A DNA stretch of 35,693 nt. It comes from Actinoallomurus spadix. GTDB taxonomy: Bacteria; Actinomycetota; Actinomycetes; Streptosporangiales; Streptosporangiaceae. Position numbers and translations under genes: made by a program. The notes beneath the pieces were generated by a model. It did not search any database and was not told the DNA's origin. It saw only the letters and a program-made list of their open reading frames with translations. Of the stretch, positions 16,547 to 24,226 are shown in pieces. Location of the stretch: contig NZ_JAMXMX010000043.1 in the NCBI RefSeq assembly GCF_024055725.1, positions 1 through 35,693 of the forward strand. Direction: 5' to 3'. Numbering within the stretch: position 1 is the stretch's first letter; each line of letters begins with the position of its first letter.

Positions 16547-16657
16547 TTACGCGCCGAAGCCCGTGTGTGGGAACGCATTCGGCATCCACTGGAGGACCCC
16601 TATGACCGCCGGCGTGGCGACAACGAGGGTAGCCACCCAAAGTATCTTTTTCGTCAT
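16547..16657 (-). CDS. Small hydrophobic peptide (36 aa) downstream of the SARP-TPR regulator
   Basis: A 36-codon frame, ATG 16657 to TAA 16547. The peptide starts MTKK, has a hydrophobic segment over residues 5-23 (ILWVATLVVATPAVIGVLQ), and ends WMPNAFPHTGFGA. Basic start plus hydrophobic core look like an export signal or membrane anchor, leaving a ~13-residue polar/aromatic tail. It is on the same strand as the large regulator, 180 bp after its stop, and is followed within 8 nt by a strong terminator, which supports a real transcription unit. AAAGA lies ~9 nt before the ATG as a weak ribosome site. A possible 5-codon leader (TTG 16671, stop overlapping the ATG as ATGA) has GGAGG 6 nt upstream. 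I recognise no family; coding is inferred from structure and context. Confidence 0.55.
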   Translation of the reverse strand: MTKKILWVATLVVATPAVIGVLQWMPNAFPHTGFGA

Positions 16658-16670
16658 TCAAGATCTTTCA

Positions 16671-16715
16671 ATTAGGACCTCCGATCGACCATCGATCGGA
16701 CGTCCTAATCTTAGG
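16671..16715 (-). promoter_or_regulatory. Near-perfect palindrome upstream of the small peptide gene
   Basis: Arms 16671-16688 (ATTAGGACCTCCGATCGA) and 16692-16709 pair at 17 of 18 positions around a 3-nt loop. An overlapping perfect pair CCTAA-TC-TTAGG occupies 16704-16715, so the outer arm can pair in two mutually exclusive ways. In minus-strand RNA the 3' arm of the large hairpin contains GGAGG, a Shine-Dalgarno-like sequence, 20 nt before the peptide ATG. A TAAGAT that could serve as -10 box abuts the palindrome on its 5' side. It may be an operator, a translational switch, or both. Confidence 0.5.
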
Positions 16716-16837
16716 CGATCTAGCCGCCATAAGGCTCGAAATCGGGAAAAAGCTCCAGCCGTAATGGGGATGGCCGTCAGGAATCCGCGCGCGCCGACAG
16801 CCTCATCCACTTACGGTGGCGAGGCGCGGGGAAAGGC

Positions 16838-19800
16838 TCAGTGGTCGGCCAGGTCGATGAGGTCGAGGCGGACCTTCACGGCCTCGATCTCCGGAACGAT
16901 GTTCAGTTGTAAGAATAGGTCGTAGGCCTGGCGCCAGTAGATGCGCGCGGCGTCGTGCCCCTTGGTCAGGCTCGTCACGTGGGCGAGTCCGCTCAGCGAC
17001 TGGGCCTCGAGGTGGGGGTCGCCGATCTGCTGAGCGAGCCGGCGCGCGGCGCGATAATCCCGGACGGCGATCGGGTACTGCCCCATGCAGACGCGCACGT
17101 CCGCTATTCCGAGCATTCCCCGGATCTTCTCACTCGTATTGTTGATGGTCCTGGCCACGGCCACCGCGGAGCGATGACGCGTCAGCGCCTCGTCGTACTG
17201 CTCCATGCCGGTGAGCGCGAGGCCCATATTGTTCAGGACGTTCGACTCGTTGATCCGGTCCCCGGTCGCGGAGAACTCCGCGAGGGCTTCGTTGTAGTAC
17301 TTCAGCGCCGTTTCGTGGCGGCCGCGATAGCGCGCCACGTCACCGAGGTTATTGTTCAGGATCGCCTTGTTACGCCGCCCCGTCAGGGTGCGGTAGATGG
17401 CGCGTGACCTCTGAAACAGCTCGTAGGCGTCGCGGTGGTAGCCGAGCAGCAGGTGGGTGTGCGCGAGATTGCTCAGCGTCGTCGCCTCGCCGCGGATGTC
17501 ACCGATGGACTGGAAGCTCTCGAGCGCGTCCCGGAAGCTGCACAGCGCTTCTTGATGCCGCCCGACCTGTGCCTGCATCATGCCGAGGTGATTGAGGCAT
17601 TCGGCCTTCCCCCGGGGCTGGTCGGCGTCGCGGTAGAGGTCGAGGGACTCACCGAAGTAGGCGAGCGCCTCCCGGTACTTCGACGATGACCACGCCACCA
17701 GGCCGATCTGGTCCAGGGCGGCGGCCCTGAGGGCCGCGTCGCCCGCCCGGTGCGCGACCTGCTCGGCCTTGGTGGCGTTCGCGAGCGCCTCGTCCATCCG
17801 CCCCAGTCGCCACTGCACCACCGCCAGGTCGAGCCGCGCCCGGGCGACGGCCCTCGGGAGTTCGACTTCGAGGGCGACGTTCAGCGCACGCCGGTGCATC
17901 CGCTCCGCCTCCTCCCACTGGGAGACGTAGTCGAAGTACCGGGCCACCGTCTTGGCGTAGTCGATCGCGTGCGTGTTCCAGGCGTGGTCGGCGGCGTACT
18001 GGGCCAGGCGGACCAGGTTCTTGCGCTCGGCCGCGAGCCAGCTCGCCGCCGACTCCTCGTCCGGGAACGGCTGGACCGGCACGCCGCGGTCGGTGCCGGC
18101 GACCCCGGCGCGGACGTGGTGCGGGAAGAGCATGCGGTCGGCCATGTCGGCCGTCAGCAGGTAATGGTCGAGCATGCGCCCGACGGCGCGCCGCACGTCG
18201 AACTCCGGATCCTCGCGGGCCGGAAGGGCCATGGCGTACTGCCGGATCAGGTCGTGCAGCTGGAACCTCCCCGCGGCCGTCTCCTCGATCAGGTAGTGGT
18301 CGGCGAAGTCGGCGAGGGTCCGCTCGGCCTCATGGACCGGTATGCCGGCGAGGACGGCGACGGCGGCGGGCGTCACCTCGGCGACCGGGCTGAAGCCCAG
18401 GCGCCGGAAGATACGCCGCTGCGCGATCGACAGGTCGCGGTAGGAGAGGGCGAAGGTGGCGGCCAGCGCCGGGTCCTGCAGGCCGGCGATGTTCTCGTGC
18501 GGCCCGCGCAGATCCTCGGCGAGCGTCTCGAGCGAGGAGACCTGCCGATCGCGCCATCGCGTCGCGGCCAGGCGGATCGCCAGCGGCAGACCGCCGCACA
18601 GGCGCACCGCGCCGGTGACCGCGTCGGGCGCGGCGGCGGCTCCCGGCTCGGCGATCCGCGTGAACAGGGCGACGGCGTCCGCGGTCGGCAGCACGCCGAG
18701 CCGGCGGTGGTGACCGTCGATCCCGGCGAGGTGGCGGCGGCTGGTGATGATCACACGGCAGTCGGAGGTGCCGGGCAGCAGGGGGCGGACCTGATCCTCG
18801 TTCAGGGCGTCGTCGAGGACGAGCAGGGCCCGGCGCCCCTCCATCGTGTCGCGCCACAGTCCGGCTCGTGCGGCCGTCTCCCGCGGGATGTTCGTGGGCG
18901 CGAGGCCGGCCAGCTGGAGGAGTTCGGACAGCGCGGCGGCCGGGCTCTCCGGTAGGTGGTCCGCGTCGTGGCCGTGCAGGGGAAGGAAGAAGCAGCCGTC
19001 GGGGAAGTGTTCCGCGAGATCGTGGGCCGCCTTGACCGCGAGCGCGGTCTTCCCGACGCTCGGCATGCCCTCGATCAGGACCACGTCGTCCGCCGCGTCG
19101 GCTCGGGTGGCCAGCGCGGCGAGTTCTTCGGCACGCCCGGTGAACTCCGGTACGGGGGGCGGGAACCGGTCCAGCCCGGGTACGGGCTCCGAGGCCGCCC
19201 GCTGGGGCGCCGCGATCGCCGGGTCGTGCCGTCGGATGTTGCGGAACAGCGCCTGCAGGCGGGGAGACGGCGCCGCGCCGGCGTCCTCCCGGAGCCGCCG
19301 GGCGGTGGCGTGGTACAGCCCGATCGCGTCGGCCTGCCGGCCGCAGCGGTAATAGGCGATCATCAACTGTCCGACGAGGTATTCGTCCAGCGGATATCGT
19401 GCGATCAGGTTCACCAGAAGGCCGACGATCTTCGCGTGATTCCCGGCGGCGAGTTCCATGTCGATCAGTTCACGGATCATCACCCGGTAGTCCCCGTCGA
19501 GACTCGCCCGCATCTGTTCGACCCACTCGCCGGAAATTCCCGTCAGCGGTTCCGCCCGCCAGAGGCTCACCGCTTCGCGGAGCAGTTCGATCGCGTCTCT
19601 TATGGTGCCGCTCTGCCGCCTCGAGATGGCCTGTTCGTGCAGCAGGCGGGACCGGAAGACGTCGACATGCTCGGGGGCGACCTCCAGCGCGTACGCTCCG
19701 GGGGTCGCGGCCAGGCGAACGTTATCCGCGACGCCGTACTTCTTGAACCTCCTGCGCAGACGCGACAGATCGGTCTGCAGGCTCTGCCGTACCTCGGCCG

Positions 19801-19963
19801 GCGGATCCTGTCCCCACACGCGATCGATCAACGTCTCCACGGAGACCGGGCGCCCCTCGGCGAGCAAGAGAACAGCGAGGAGCAGACGCTCTTTTGCAGT
19901 CCCGAGATCCATCCGAATTCCGGTCAACCAGAATTCGATTGGCCCCAGCATCCGGAATTCCAC
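16838..19963 (-). CDS. AfsR/SARP-family regulator: OmpR-type DBD, BTAD, NB-ARC, TPR
   Basis: 1041 aa from GTG 19963, chosen because GGAGGGG precedes it and the SARP DNA-binding domain begins at once (VEFRMLGPIEFWLTG); the frame extends 172 codons upstream without homology. Order: OmpR/Trans_reg_C winged helix (~1-95), bacterial transcriptional activator domain (~100-250), NB-ARC ATPase with GMPSVGKT at 299-306 and LLVLDD as Walker B, a winged-helix segment (~490-560), then TPR repeats (~640-1020) with recurrent 'A..Y...L..F...G'. AfsR-type proteins integrate signals, often by phosphorylation, and activate secondary metabolism or development. A small peptide gene follows on the same strand, so the TPRs could bind a peptide. 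No biosynthetic cluster adjoins it. Confidence 0.93.
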   Translation of the reverse strand: MEFRMLGPIEFWLTGIRMDLGTAKERLLLAVLLLAEGRPVSVETLIDRVWGQDPPAEVRQSLQTDLSRLRRRFKKYGVADNVRLAATPGAYALEVAPEHVDVFRSRLLHEQAISRRQSGTIRDAIELLREAVSLWRAEPLTGISGEWVEQMRASLDGDYRVMIRELIDMELAAGNHAKIVGLLVNLIARYPLDEYLVGQLMIAYYRCGRQADAIGLYHATARRLREDAGAAPSPRLQALFRNIRRHDPAIAAPQRAASEPVPGLDRFPPPVPEFTGRAEELAALATRADAADDVVLIEGMPSVGKTALAVKAAHDLAEHFPDGCFFLPLHGHDADHLPESPAAALSELLQLAGLAPTNIPRETAARAGLWRDTMEGRRALLVLDDALNEDQVRPLLPGTSDCRVIITSRRHLAGIDGHHRRLGVLPTADAVALFTRIAEPGAAAAPDAVTGAVRLCGGLPLAIRLAATRWRDRQVSSLETLAEDLRGPHENIAGLQDPALAATFALSYRDLSIAQRRIFRRLGFSPVAEVTPAAVAVLAGIPVHEAERTLADFADHYLIEETAAGRFQLHDLIRQYAMALPAREDPEFDVRRAVGRMLDHYLLTADMADRMLFPHHVRAGVAGTDRGVPVQPFPDEESAASWLAAERKNLVRLAQYAADHAWNTHAIDYAKTVARYFDYVSQWEEAERMHRRALNVALEVELPRAVARARLDLAVVQWRLGRMDEALANATKAEQVAHRAGDAALRAAALDQIGLVAWSSSKYREALAYFGESLDLYRDADQPRGKAECLNHLGMMQAQVGRHQEALCSFRDALESFQSIGDIRGEATTLSNLAHTHLLLGYHRDAYELFQRSRAIYRTLTGRRNKAILNNNLGDVARYRGRHETALKYYNEALAEFSATGDRINESNVLNNMGLALTGMEQYDEALTRHRSAVAVARTINNTSEKIRGMLGIADVRVCMGQYPIAVRDYRAARRLAQQIGDPHLEAQSLSGLAHVTSLTKGHDAARIYWRQAYDLFLQLNIVPEIEAVKVRLDLIDLADH

Positions 19964-20154
19964 CGGACCCCTCCATGCGGTTATTCCCCTCCGACTTTCA
20001 CTGTTTCCTCCCTCCCTTCCCTGAAACGGGGGAACAACTGTCCAGCCTCGGTCAACGCGCCCCGGCCGCCCGCTTCCCGCCGCCGTACCCCCGGGTCGTG
20101 GCCAGAATTCCACCCCGTTTTCCGCCAGCGGCGTGTCCGATGGTCGACTCGCGA

Positions 20155-20171
20155 GGTGGTGAGGGACCACC
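20155..20171. promoter_or_regulatory. Small hairpin just upstream of DUF397
   Basis: GGTGGT and ACCACC are perfect inverse complements around a GAGGG loop, 20 nt before the DUF397 start and just 5' of its AAAGGGGG Shine-Dalgarno. It lies in the 228-bp divergent gap shared with the SARP-TPR regulator. It may be an operator or a 5'-UTR hairpin; weak evidence. Confidence 0.3.
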
Positions 20172-20191
20172 CCGCCGAGAAAGGGGGCTCC

Positions 20192-20401
20192 ATGAGCGAG
20201 GTCGGGCAGCGGATGATGCCGGAGCCGGGCGAGTTCCGGCGCGCCTGTAACTACGGCTCGTGCGTGGAGGTGGCGATCACCGAGGTGGTGGCGGTCCGCG
20301 ACTCGAAGGCCGGGCAGGACGGACCGGTCCTGTGGTTCAGCCGCTCGGAGTGGGAGGCCTTCGTGGCCGCGGTCAAGGCCGGCCGGTTCAGCGTCGGCTG
20401 A
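20192..20401 (+). CDS. DUF397 family protein
   Basis: 69 aa. The sequence 'FRRACNYGSCVEVA', then 'VAVRDSKAGQDGPVLWFSRSEWEAFVAAVKAGRF', is the DUF397 signature: a Cys-containing N-terminal strand, the conserved VRDSK, then the W..F..G.+ end. The ATG at 20192 follows AAAGGGGG by 5 nt. DUF397 proteins are found almost only in actinobacteria, usually beside an XRE/DUF5753 regulator as in the whiJ-type loci of Streptomyces, where the small protein is thought to antagonise the regulator. That partner is here, convergent, 80 bp downstream. Confidence 0.93.
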   Translation: MSEVGQRMMPEPGEFRRACNYGSCVEVAITEVVAVRDSKAGQDGPVLWFSRSEWEAFVAAVKAGRFSVG

Positions 20402-20481
20402 CGCGGGCGCGACCGGAACCACGGTGCGGACGCCGACGGCCGCCGGCGTCCGCACCCGGGCCTGGGCGGTCGGGAGCACGC

Positions 20482-21366
20482 TCAGCCCTCGATGGTCCGC
20501 AGCTCGGCGGTCAGCGTACGCAGGAGCGCCTGCGCCTCGTCACCGAACACCGCGGCCTTCCGCAGAGTGGACCAGCGGTTCCGGTAGAGGGCCACGGCGT
20601 CGGCCTCCGTGACGGTGAGCTCGGCGTGGTCGAGTTCGATCAGGACGAAGGCGTCATCGTCGGCGTCTCCGTCGTCGAGGATCGAGAACCCCTGGAGGTA
20701 CGGCGCCTCCGCCTCGGCCGACAGGGGGATCAGCCCGATCGAGACGTTGTCCAGCGTGCTCACCGTCGCGATCCGGTCCAGCTGGGCGATCGCGAGGCGC
20801 GGCGGACCGGGACGCCACCGAAGCGCCGCCTCCGTGATGAGGAACTCGAAATGCCGGTCGTCGTCCTTGTACAGCGCGAGCTGGCGGTCCAGCCGGGCGG
20901 CCACCGCGGCGGCGACGCTCGTCTGGGGCACGCTCGCCTTGAACATCGCGAACACGCGCTGCGCGTACCCGGGTGTCTGCAGCAGGCCGGGCACGAGCGC
21001 CGGCTGGAAGACGCGCACGCGCCGGGCCGTCTCCTCGCGCTCGCGCGCGTCGTCCTGAAGCTGGTGCCGGCCTTCGATCGCCGCCTGCCAGGTCTCCACC
21101 TCGGTGCGGGCGACGTCGGCGAGCACGTCGCGCAGGCGCTCGATCTCGTCGGCCGCGCCGACCGCCTGAGCCCAAGCGGTGATCTCCGTGGCGGAGGGCT
21201 GCGCGGCGCCGGCCTCGATCCGCGAGACCTTGGACTGGCTGATGCCGATCCGCTTCGCCAGATCCCGCCCGCTCATCCCGCTCATCTCACGGAGGACGCG
21301 GAGCTCACCGGCCAGCCGCCGCCGCTTGTCGTACGCGGGGTCACGCCCGCCACCGGCCACGGCCAT
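20482..21366 (-). CDS. XRE-family regulator with DUF5753 domain
   Basis: 294 aa from ATG 21366 (GAGG 3 nt upstream; the frame runs 31 codons further upstream without an obvious start or homology). An N-terminal Cro/CI-type helix-turn-helix occupies residues ~18-75 (LAGELRVLREMSGMSGRDLAKRIGISQSKVSRIEAG). DUF5753 follows from ~110 to 285, with the family's 'FQPALVPGLLQTPGYAQRVF' and 'EAALRWRPG' motifs. This is the WhiJ-like architecture that acts with a small DUF397 protein, here convergent and adjacent. Such pairs affect development and secondary metabolism in Streptomyces, though ligands and most targets are unknown. Confidence 0.94.
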   Translation of the reverse strand: MAVAGGGRDPAYDKRRRLAGELRVLREMSGMSGRDLAKRIGISQSKVSRIEAGAAQPSATEITAWAQAVGAADEIERLRDVLADVARTEVETWQAAIEGRHQLQDDAREREETARRVRVFQPALVPGLLQTPGYAQRVFAMFKASVPQTSVAAAVAARLDRQLALYKDDDRHFEFLITEAALRWRPGPPRLAIAQLDRIATVSTLDNVSIGLIPLSAEAEAPYLQGFSILDDGDADDDAFVLIELDHAELTVTEADAVALYRNRWSTLRKAAVFGDEAQALLRTLTAELRTIEG

Positions 21367-21503
21367 CACCTCAACCCGGGTTCGACGTCGATGCACGATG
21401 GAGCAGAATCTGTCAGAGGCAGTTAGAGATACCCCCAGATAGCAGGGAGAGTCAACCACCCCACCGCGATCCCGTCAACGCGGCGACGATCCCGCTTTCC
21501 TGG

Positions 21504-21591
21504 TATAACCTCCCCACCAACCCACCATCATCCAGCGCTCCCACCGAGCTCTGGTGATTCAAAATGATTCACATCAAGTCAGGAGGATCTG
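21504..21591 (+). promoter_or_regulatory. Candidate promoter and direct repeat upstream of the cyclase-like gene
   Basis: TATAAC at 21504-21509 resembles a -10 box but no good -35 is visible. TGATTCA occurs twice (21555-21561 and 21565-21571) exactly 10 bp apart, one helical turn, in an AT-rich patch unlike its surroundings. AGGAGG ends 5 nt before the start at 21592. The repeat could be a regulator site; the binder is unknown. Confidence 0.35.
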
Positions 21592-22248
21592 ATGTCTCGC
21601 TCCAAGCACCTCCCCCGCCATCGGAGCATCATCGCCGTCGACGTCGAGGGGTCGACCCGGCTGACCGACCCGTCCAAGGGGTACCTGCGCAGGTCGATGT
21701 ACGACCTGTTCGAGCGCGCCCTGGCGGCGGGCGGGCTCACCGCGTCGTACCGGGACCCCCTCCTCGACCGGGGCGACGGCGTGTGCGCCCTGATCCATCC
21801 GGACGACCAAGCCCCCAAGACCGTGCTGCTCGACACGGTCGTCCCGACCTTGGGCACCCTCCTCGCCGAGCACAACCGCCGTCACCCCGAACGCCGGTTC
21901 CGGCTGCGTACGGTCGTCCACGCCGGGGAGGTGACGTTCGACGACCACGGGTGCTTCGGCGAAGCCCTCGACGTGGCCTTCCGGCTCCTGAACGCCGAGG
22001 CGGTGAAGCGGATCCTGGACGACAGCGACGCCCCGATGGTGCTCGTGGTCTCCGATGACCTGCACCGCTGCGTCGTACGGCACGACTATGACGGCATCGA
22101 CCCGAAGGTGTTCCTCCCTCTGGTGCTGCCGCACACCTCGCACCCGGCGCGTTCCGCGTGGGTGCGAGTGTTCAACACGTCCCAGGGGAGGCCGGAGCGC
22201 CCGTGGGCCCCGGTCACGCGACTCGAGGACCACCGGCGAGGCGCCTGA
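21592..22248 (+). CDS. Stand-alone class III nucleotidyl cyclase-like protein
   Basis: 218 aa; ATG 21592 with AGGAGG 5 nt upstream. It is a single cyclase-homology domain with no membrane segment or sensor. 'IIAVDVEGSTRL' supplies the first metal Asp (D17) and 'DRGDGVCAL' the second (D62), as in adenylate/guanylate cyclases. 'VVHAGEV' matches the usual hydrophobic-H-x-G-E-V turn. In 'GEALDVAFRLLNA' the transition-state Asn is replaced by D127, while R131 is kept. Metal binding thus looks intact and the active site altered, so it may make a cyclic nucleotide, act on another substrate, or be a non-catalytic sensor. Transcribed alone; its neighbours are a divergent XRE gene and a convergent MarR gene. 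Confidence 0.75.
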   Translation: MSRSKHLPRHRSIIAVDVEGSTRLTDPSKGYLRRSMYDLFERALAAGGLTASYRDPLLDRGDGVCALIHPDDQAPKTVLLDTVVPTLGTLLAEHNRRHPERRFRLRTVVHAGEVTFDDHGCFGEALDVAFRLLNAEAVKRILDDSDAPMVLVVSDDLHRCVVRHDYDGIDPKVFLPLVLPHTSHPARSAWVRVFNTSQGRPERPWAPVTRLEDHRRGA

Positions 22249-22277
22249 CCCACGGAGGACGCCCGCGCCCCGCCCCC

Positions 22278-22796
22278 TCAGCCGCCCGAGGGGGCGTCGG
22301 CGATCGCGTCGACGGCCTGGGTGAGTTCGCGCAGGGCCGGGAGCGCTTCGGACAGTGCCCGGCGGTGCCGGTCGTCCAGTGCGGTGAGCGCCGACTCGAT
22401 GATCGCGGTGTTGGCGTTCTTCCAGCCGTCGACGGCCTCGGTCCCCTGGTCCGTGAGCCGCAGCGTGACCGCTCGGCCGTCCAGGTGGCCGGCCGAGCGG
22501 GTGATCAACCCTTTGGCGTGCAGGCCGTTGACCAGTGTGGTCACCGAGTTGGGAGCCAGCCGAAGCCGCCGCGCGAGCTCTCCGGGGCGTACGCCCGGCT
22601 CGTCCGCCACCGCCGACAGCAGCTCCAGCTGTGCGACGGCGAGCGGATTGGCCGGGTCGACGGCACGGGCCGCGCGGCGCATCGCCCGCCGCAGCCGGGC
22701 GACCGTGTCGGCGAGTTCGGGCCCGGCCGGGGCCGGTCTCCCGGCGTTCCGCGCAGGGGAGACGGGGGTACCGTCGCGCTCGTCCATGACGGTCAT
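22278..22796 (-). CDS. MarR-family transcriptional regulator
   Basis: 172 aa. The core is a MarR winged helix: 'LAVAQLELLSAVADEPGVRPGELARR', recognition helix 'LAPNSVTTLVNGLHAKGLITR', and a wing with 'GRAVTLRLTDQG', flanked by N- and C-terminal dimerisation helices. I place the start at ATG 22796, whose ATGA overlaps the stop of the upstream MFS gene, so translation is coupled; ATG 22787 is an alternative. MarR proteins coupled to DHA2 exporters usually repress the operon until a small phenolic or drug-like ligand binds. A TTCTG-N3-CAGAA palindrome in front of the transporter is a candidate operator. Confidence 0.92.
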   Translation of the reverse strand: MTVMDERDGTPVSPARNAGRPAPAGPELADTVARLRRAMRRAARAVDPANPLAVAQLELLSAVADEPGVRPGELARRLRLAPNSVTTLVNGLHAKGLITRSAGHLDGRAVTLRLTDQGTEAVDGWKNANTAIIESALTALDDRHRRALSEALPALRELTQAVDAIADAPSGG

Positions 22797-24226
22797 TGTC
22801 GCTTCGATCCACCGGTTCGGCGGGTCTTCGGCGGATCGCCCGGCCGGCCGGATCCGGTGGCGGCGGCGCTCACGATCGCGGCCAGCGCGGTCACCGCCAT
22901 CATCACGATCGCGGTACGCGCGCCGTCGGCCGTTCTGCCCGCCGCGTGCAGGGCGAGGGTGACCAGCGCGATGCCCAGCGCGGTGCCGACGCCCCGGGTC
23001 ATGTTGACCATCCCGCCCGCGATGCCGGAGAACCGCGCCGGGACGGCCGCCATGACCACGGCGTTGTTCGCGGGAATGAACACGCCCAGGCCGATCCCCA
23101 GCAACGCGAGGAGGGGGATCACCGGTGCGCCGCTCGCGGGTGCCAGGAGCAGCAACGCCAGGGCCGCCAGGCAGACCGCCGCACCGCCGGCACCCCGCCG
23201 CCGGTTCCCCCATCGCCGCGGCAGGACCCGGTCGGCGGTCAGGGCGGCGGCGGCGAACCCGACGGGCAGCGCGGTCAGGACCAGGCCGGCGTGTGCGGCG
23301 TTCCCGCGCAGGACCTGCGGGATCAGCGCCAGCGGCCCGAACAGCATCAGGTATCCGCACATCGCCCCGAACAGCCCGGCGGCGATCCCCCGCGTGCGCA
23401 GCAGCGCCGGGTCGATGAGCGGGAAGCGCGTGCGGTTCTCCCGCCTCCACAGCCCGTACCAGGCCAGGCACGACGCGCCCGCCAGAGCGATGATCACCTT
23501 TCCGGTCAGGCCGAGCCCCGAGACGCCCGACAGCGCCAGCAGCAGGGTGGTGGTCGCCGCCGCGAGCAGCGCCAGCCCCGGCCAGTCAAGACGCCGGGCG
23601 GGGCTGCGCTCACGGGTACGCGGCAGCAGGTAGTGGCCGGCGACGATGGCGGCACACCCGACGGGAACGTTGATCCAGAACACCCACCGCCAGCCCACCG
23701 AGGCCACCAGCAGGCCGCCGACGGTCGGCCCGAGGGCCAGGCCCAGCGCCTGCCCGGCGGCCTGCAGGCCCAGGCCCTGGCGCAGTCGTTCGCGCGGCAT
23801 GCTGACGCTGACCAGGGCGACGCTGTTCGCCTGCAGCATCGCGGCGCCGGCCGCCTGCACCAGCCGGAAGATCACGAGCAACCCGAGAGACGGCGCCAGC
23901 CCGCAGGCCGCCGACGCCACGGTGAACACGACGAACCCCTGGAGGTACACGAGTTTGCGGCCGGTCGCATCCGCGAAGCGGCCCACCGCCGCCAGCAGCC
24001 CGACCAGGACCAGCAGGTACCCCAGCGACACCCACTGCACCGAGGCCAGCGGCGCCGCGAAGTCCCGTTCGATGGCCGGATAGGCCACCGTCACGATGCT
24101 CGCGTCCAGCTGGCCCATGAACGAGCCGACGCAGACGGAGCAGACCGCCAGCCACGGAGCCCACCGGTGCTCCCGGACGGCCTTCGGGCGAGCACGCTCG
24201 CGCAGCAACGCTAGACCGGCCCCCAC
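22793..24226 (-). CDS. DHA2-family (EmrB/QacA) MFS drug exporter
   Basis: 477 aa, about 14 membrane helices. Helix 1 carries the DHA2 signature 'SFMGQLDASIVTVAYPAI', followed by motif A-like 'GRFADATGRKLVYLQG', and a later motif C region 'GQALGLALGPTVGGLL' that marks proton antiporters. The start is GTG 24226 with GGAGG 10 nt upstream. It precedes marR with a 4-nt ATGA overlap. Expected role: proton-driven export of hydrophobic drugs or a natural product, under MarR control. The substrate cannot be told from sequence. Confidence 0.92.
   Translation of the reverse strand: MGAGLALLRERARPKAVREHRWAPWLAVCSVCVGSFMGQLDASIVTVAYPAIERDFAAPLASVQWVSLGYLLVLVGLLAAVGRFADATGRKLVYLQGFVVFTVASAACGLAPSLGLLVIFRLVQAAGAAMLQANSVALVSVSMPRERLRQGLGLQAAGQALGLALGPTVGGLLVASVGWRWVFWINVPVGCAAIVAGHYLLPRTRERSPARRLDWPGLALLAAATTTLLLALSGVSGLGLTGKVIIALAGASCLAWYGLWRRENRTRFPLIDPALLRTRGIAAGLFGAMCGYLMLFGPLALIPQVLRGNAAHAGLVLTALPVGFAAAALTADRVLPRRWGNRRRGAGGAAVCLAALALLLLAPASGAPVIPLLALLGIGLGVFIPANNAVVMAAVPARFSGIAGGMVNMTRGVGTALGIALVTLALHAAGRTADGARTAIVMMAVTALAAIVSAAATGSGRPGDPPKTRRTGGSKRQ

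Noticed and set aside
18956-20191. Long N-terminal extension of the DUF397 frame
   Set aside because: The upstream part is antisense to the SARP regulator; the DUF397 start at 20192 has a good ribosome site and matches the family length.
21592-22248. Pycsar-type antiphage cyclase system
   Set aside because: Pycsar needs an adjacent TIR or membrane effector bearing a cyclic-nucleotide-binding domain; neighbours here are XRE, MarR and MFS genes.
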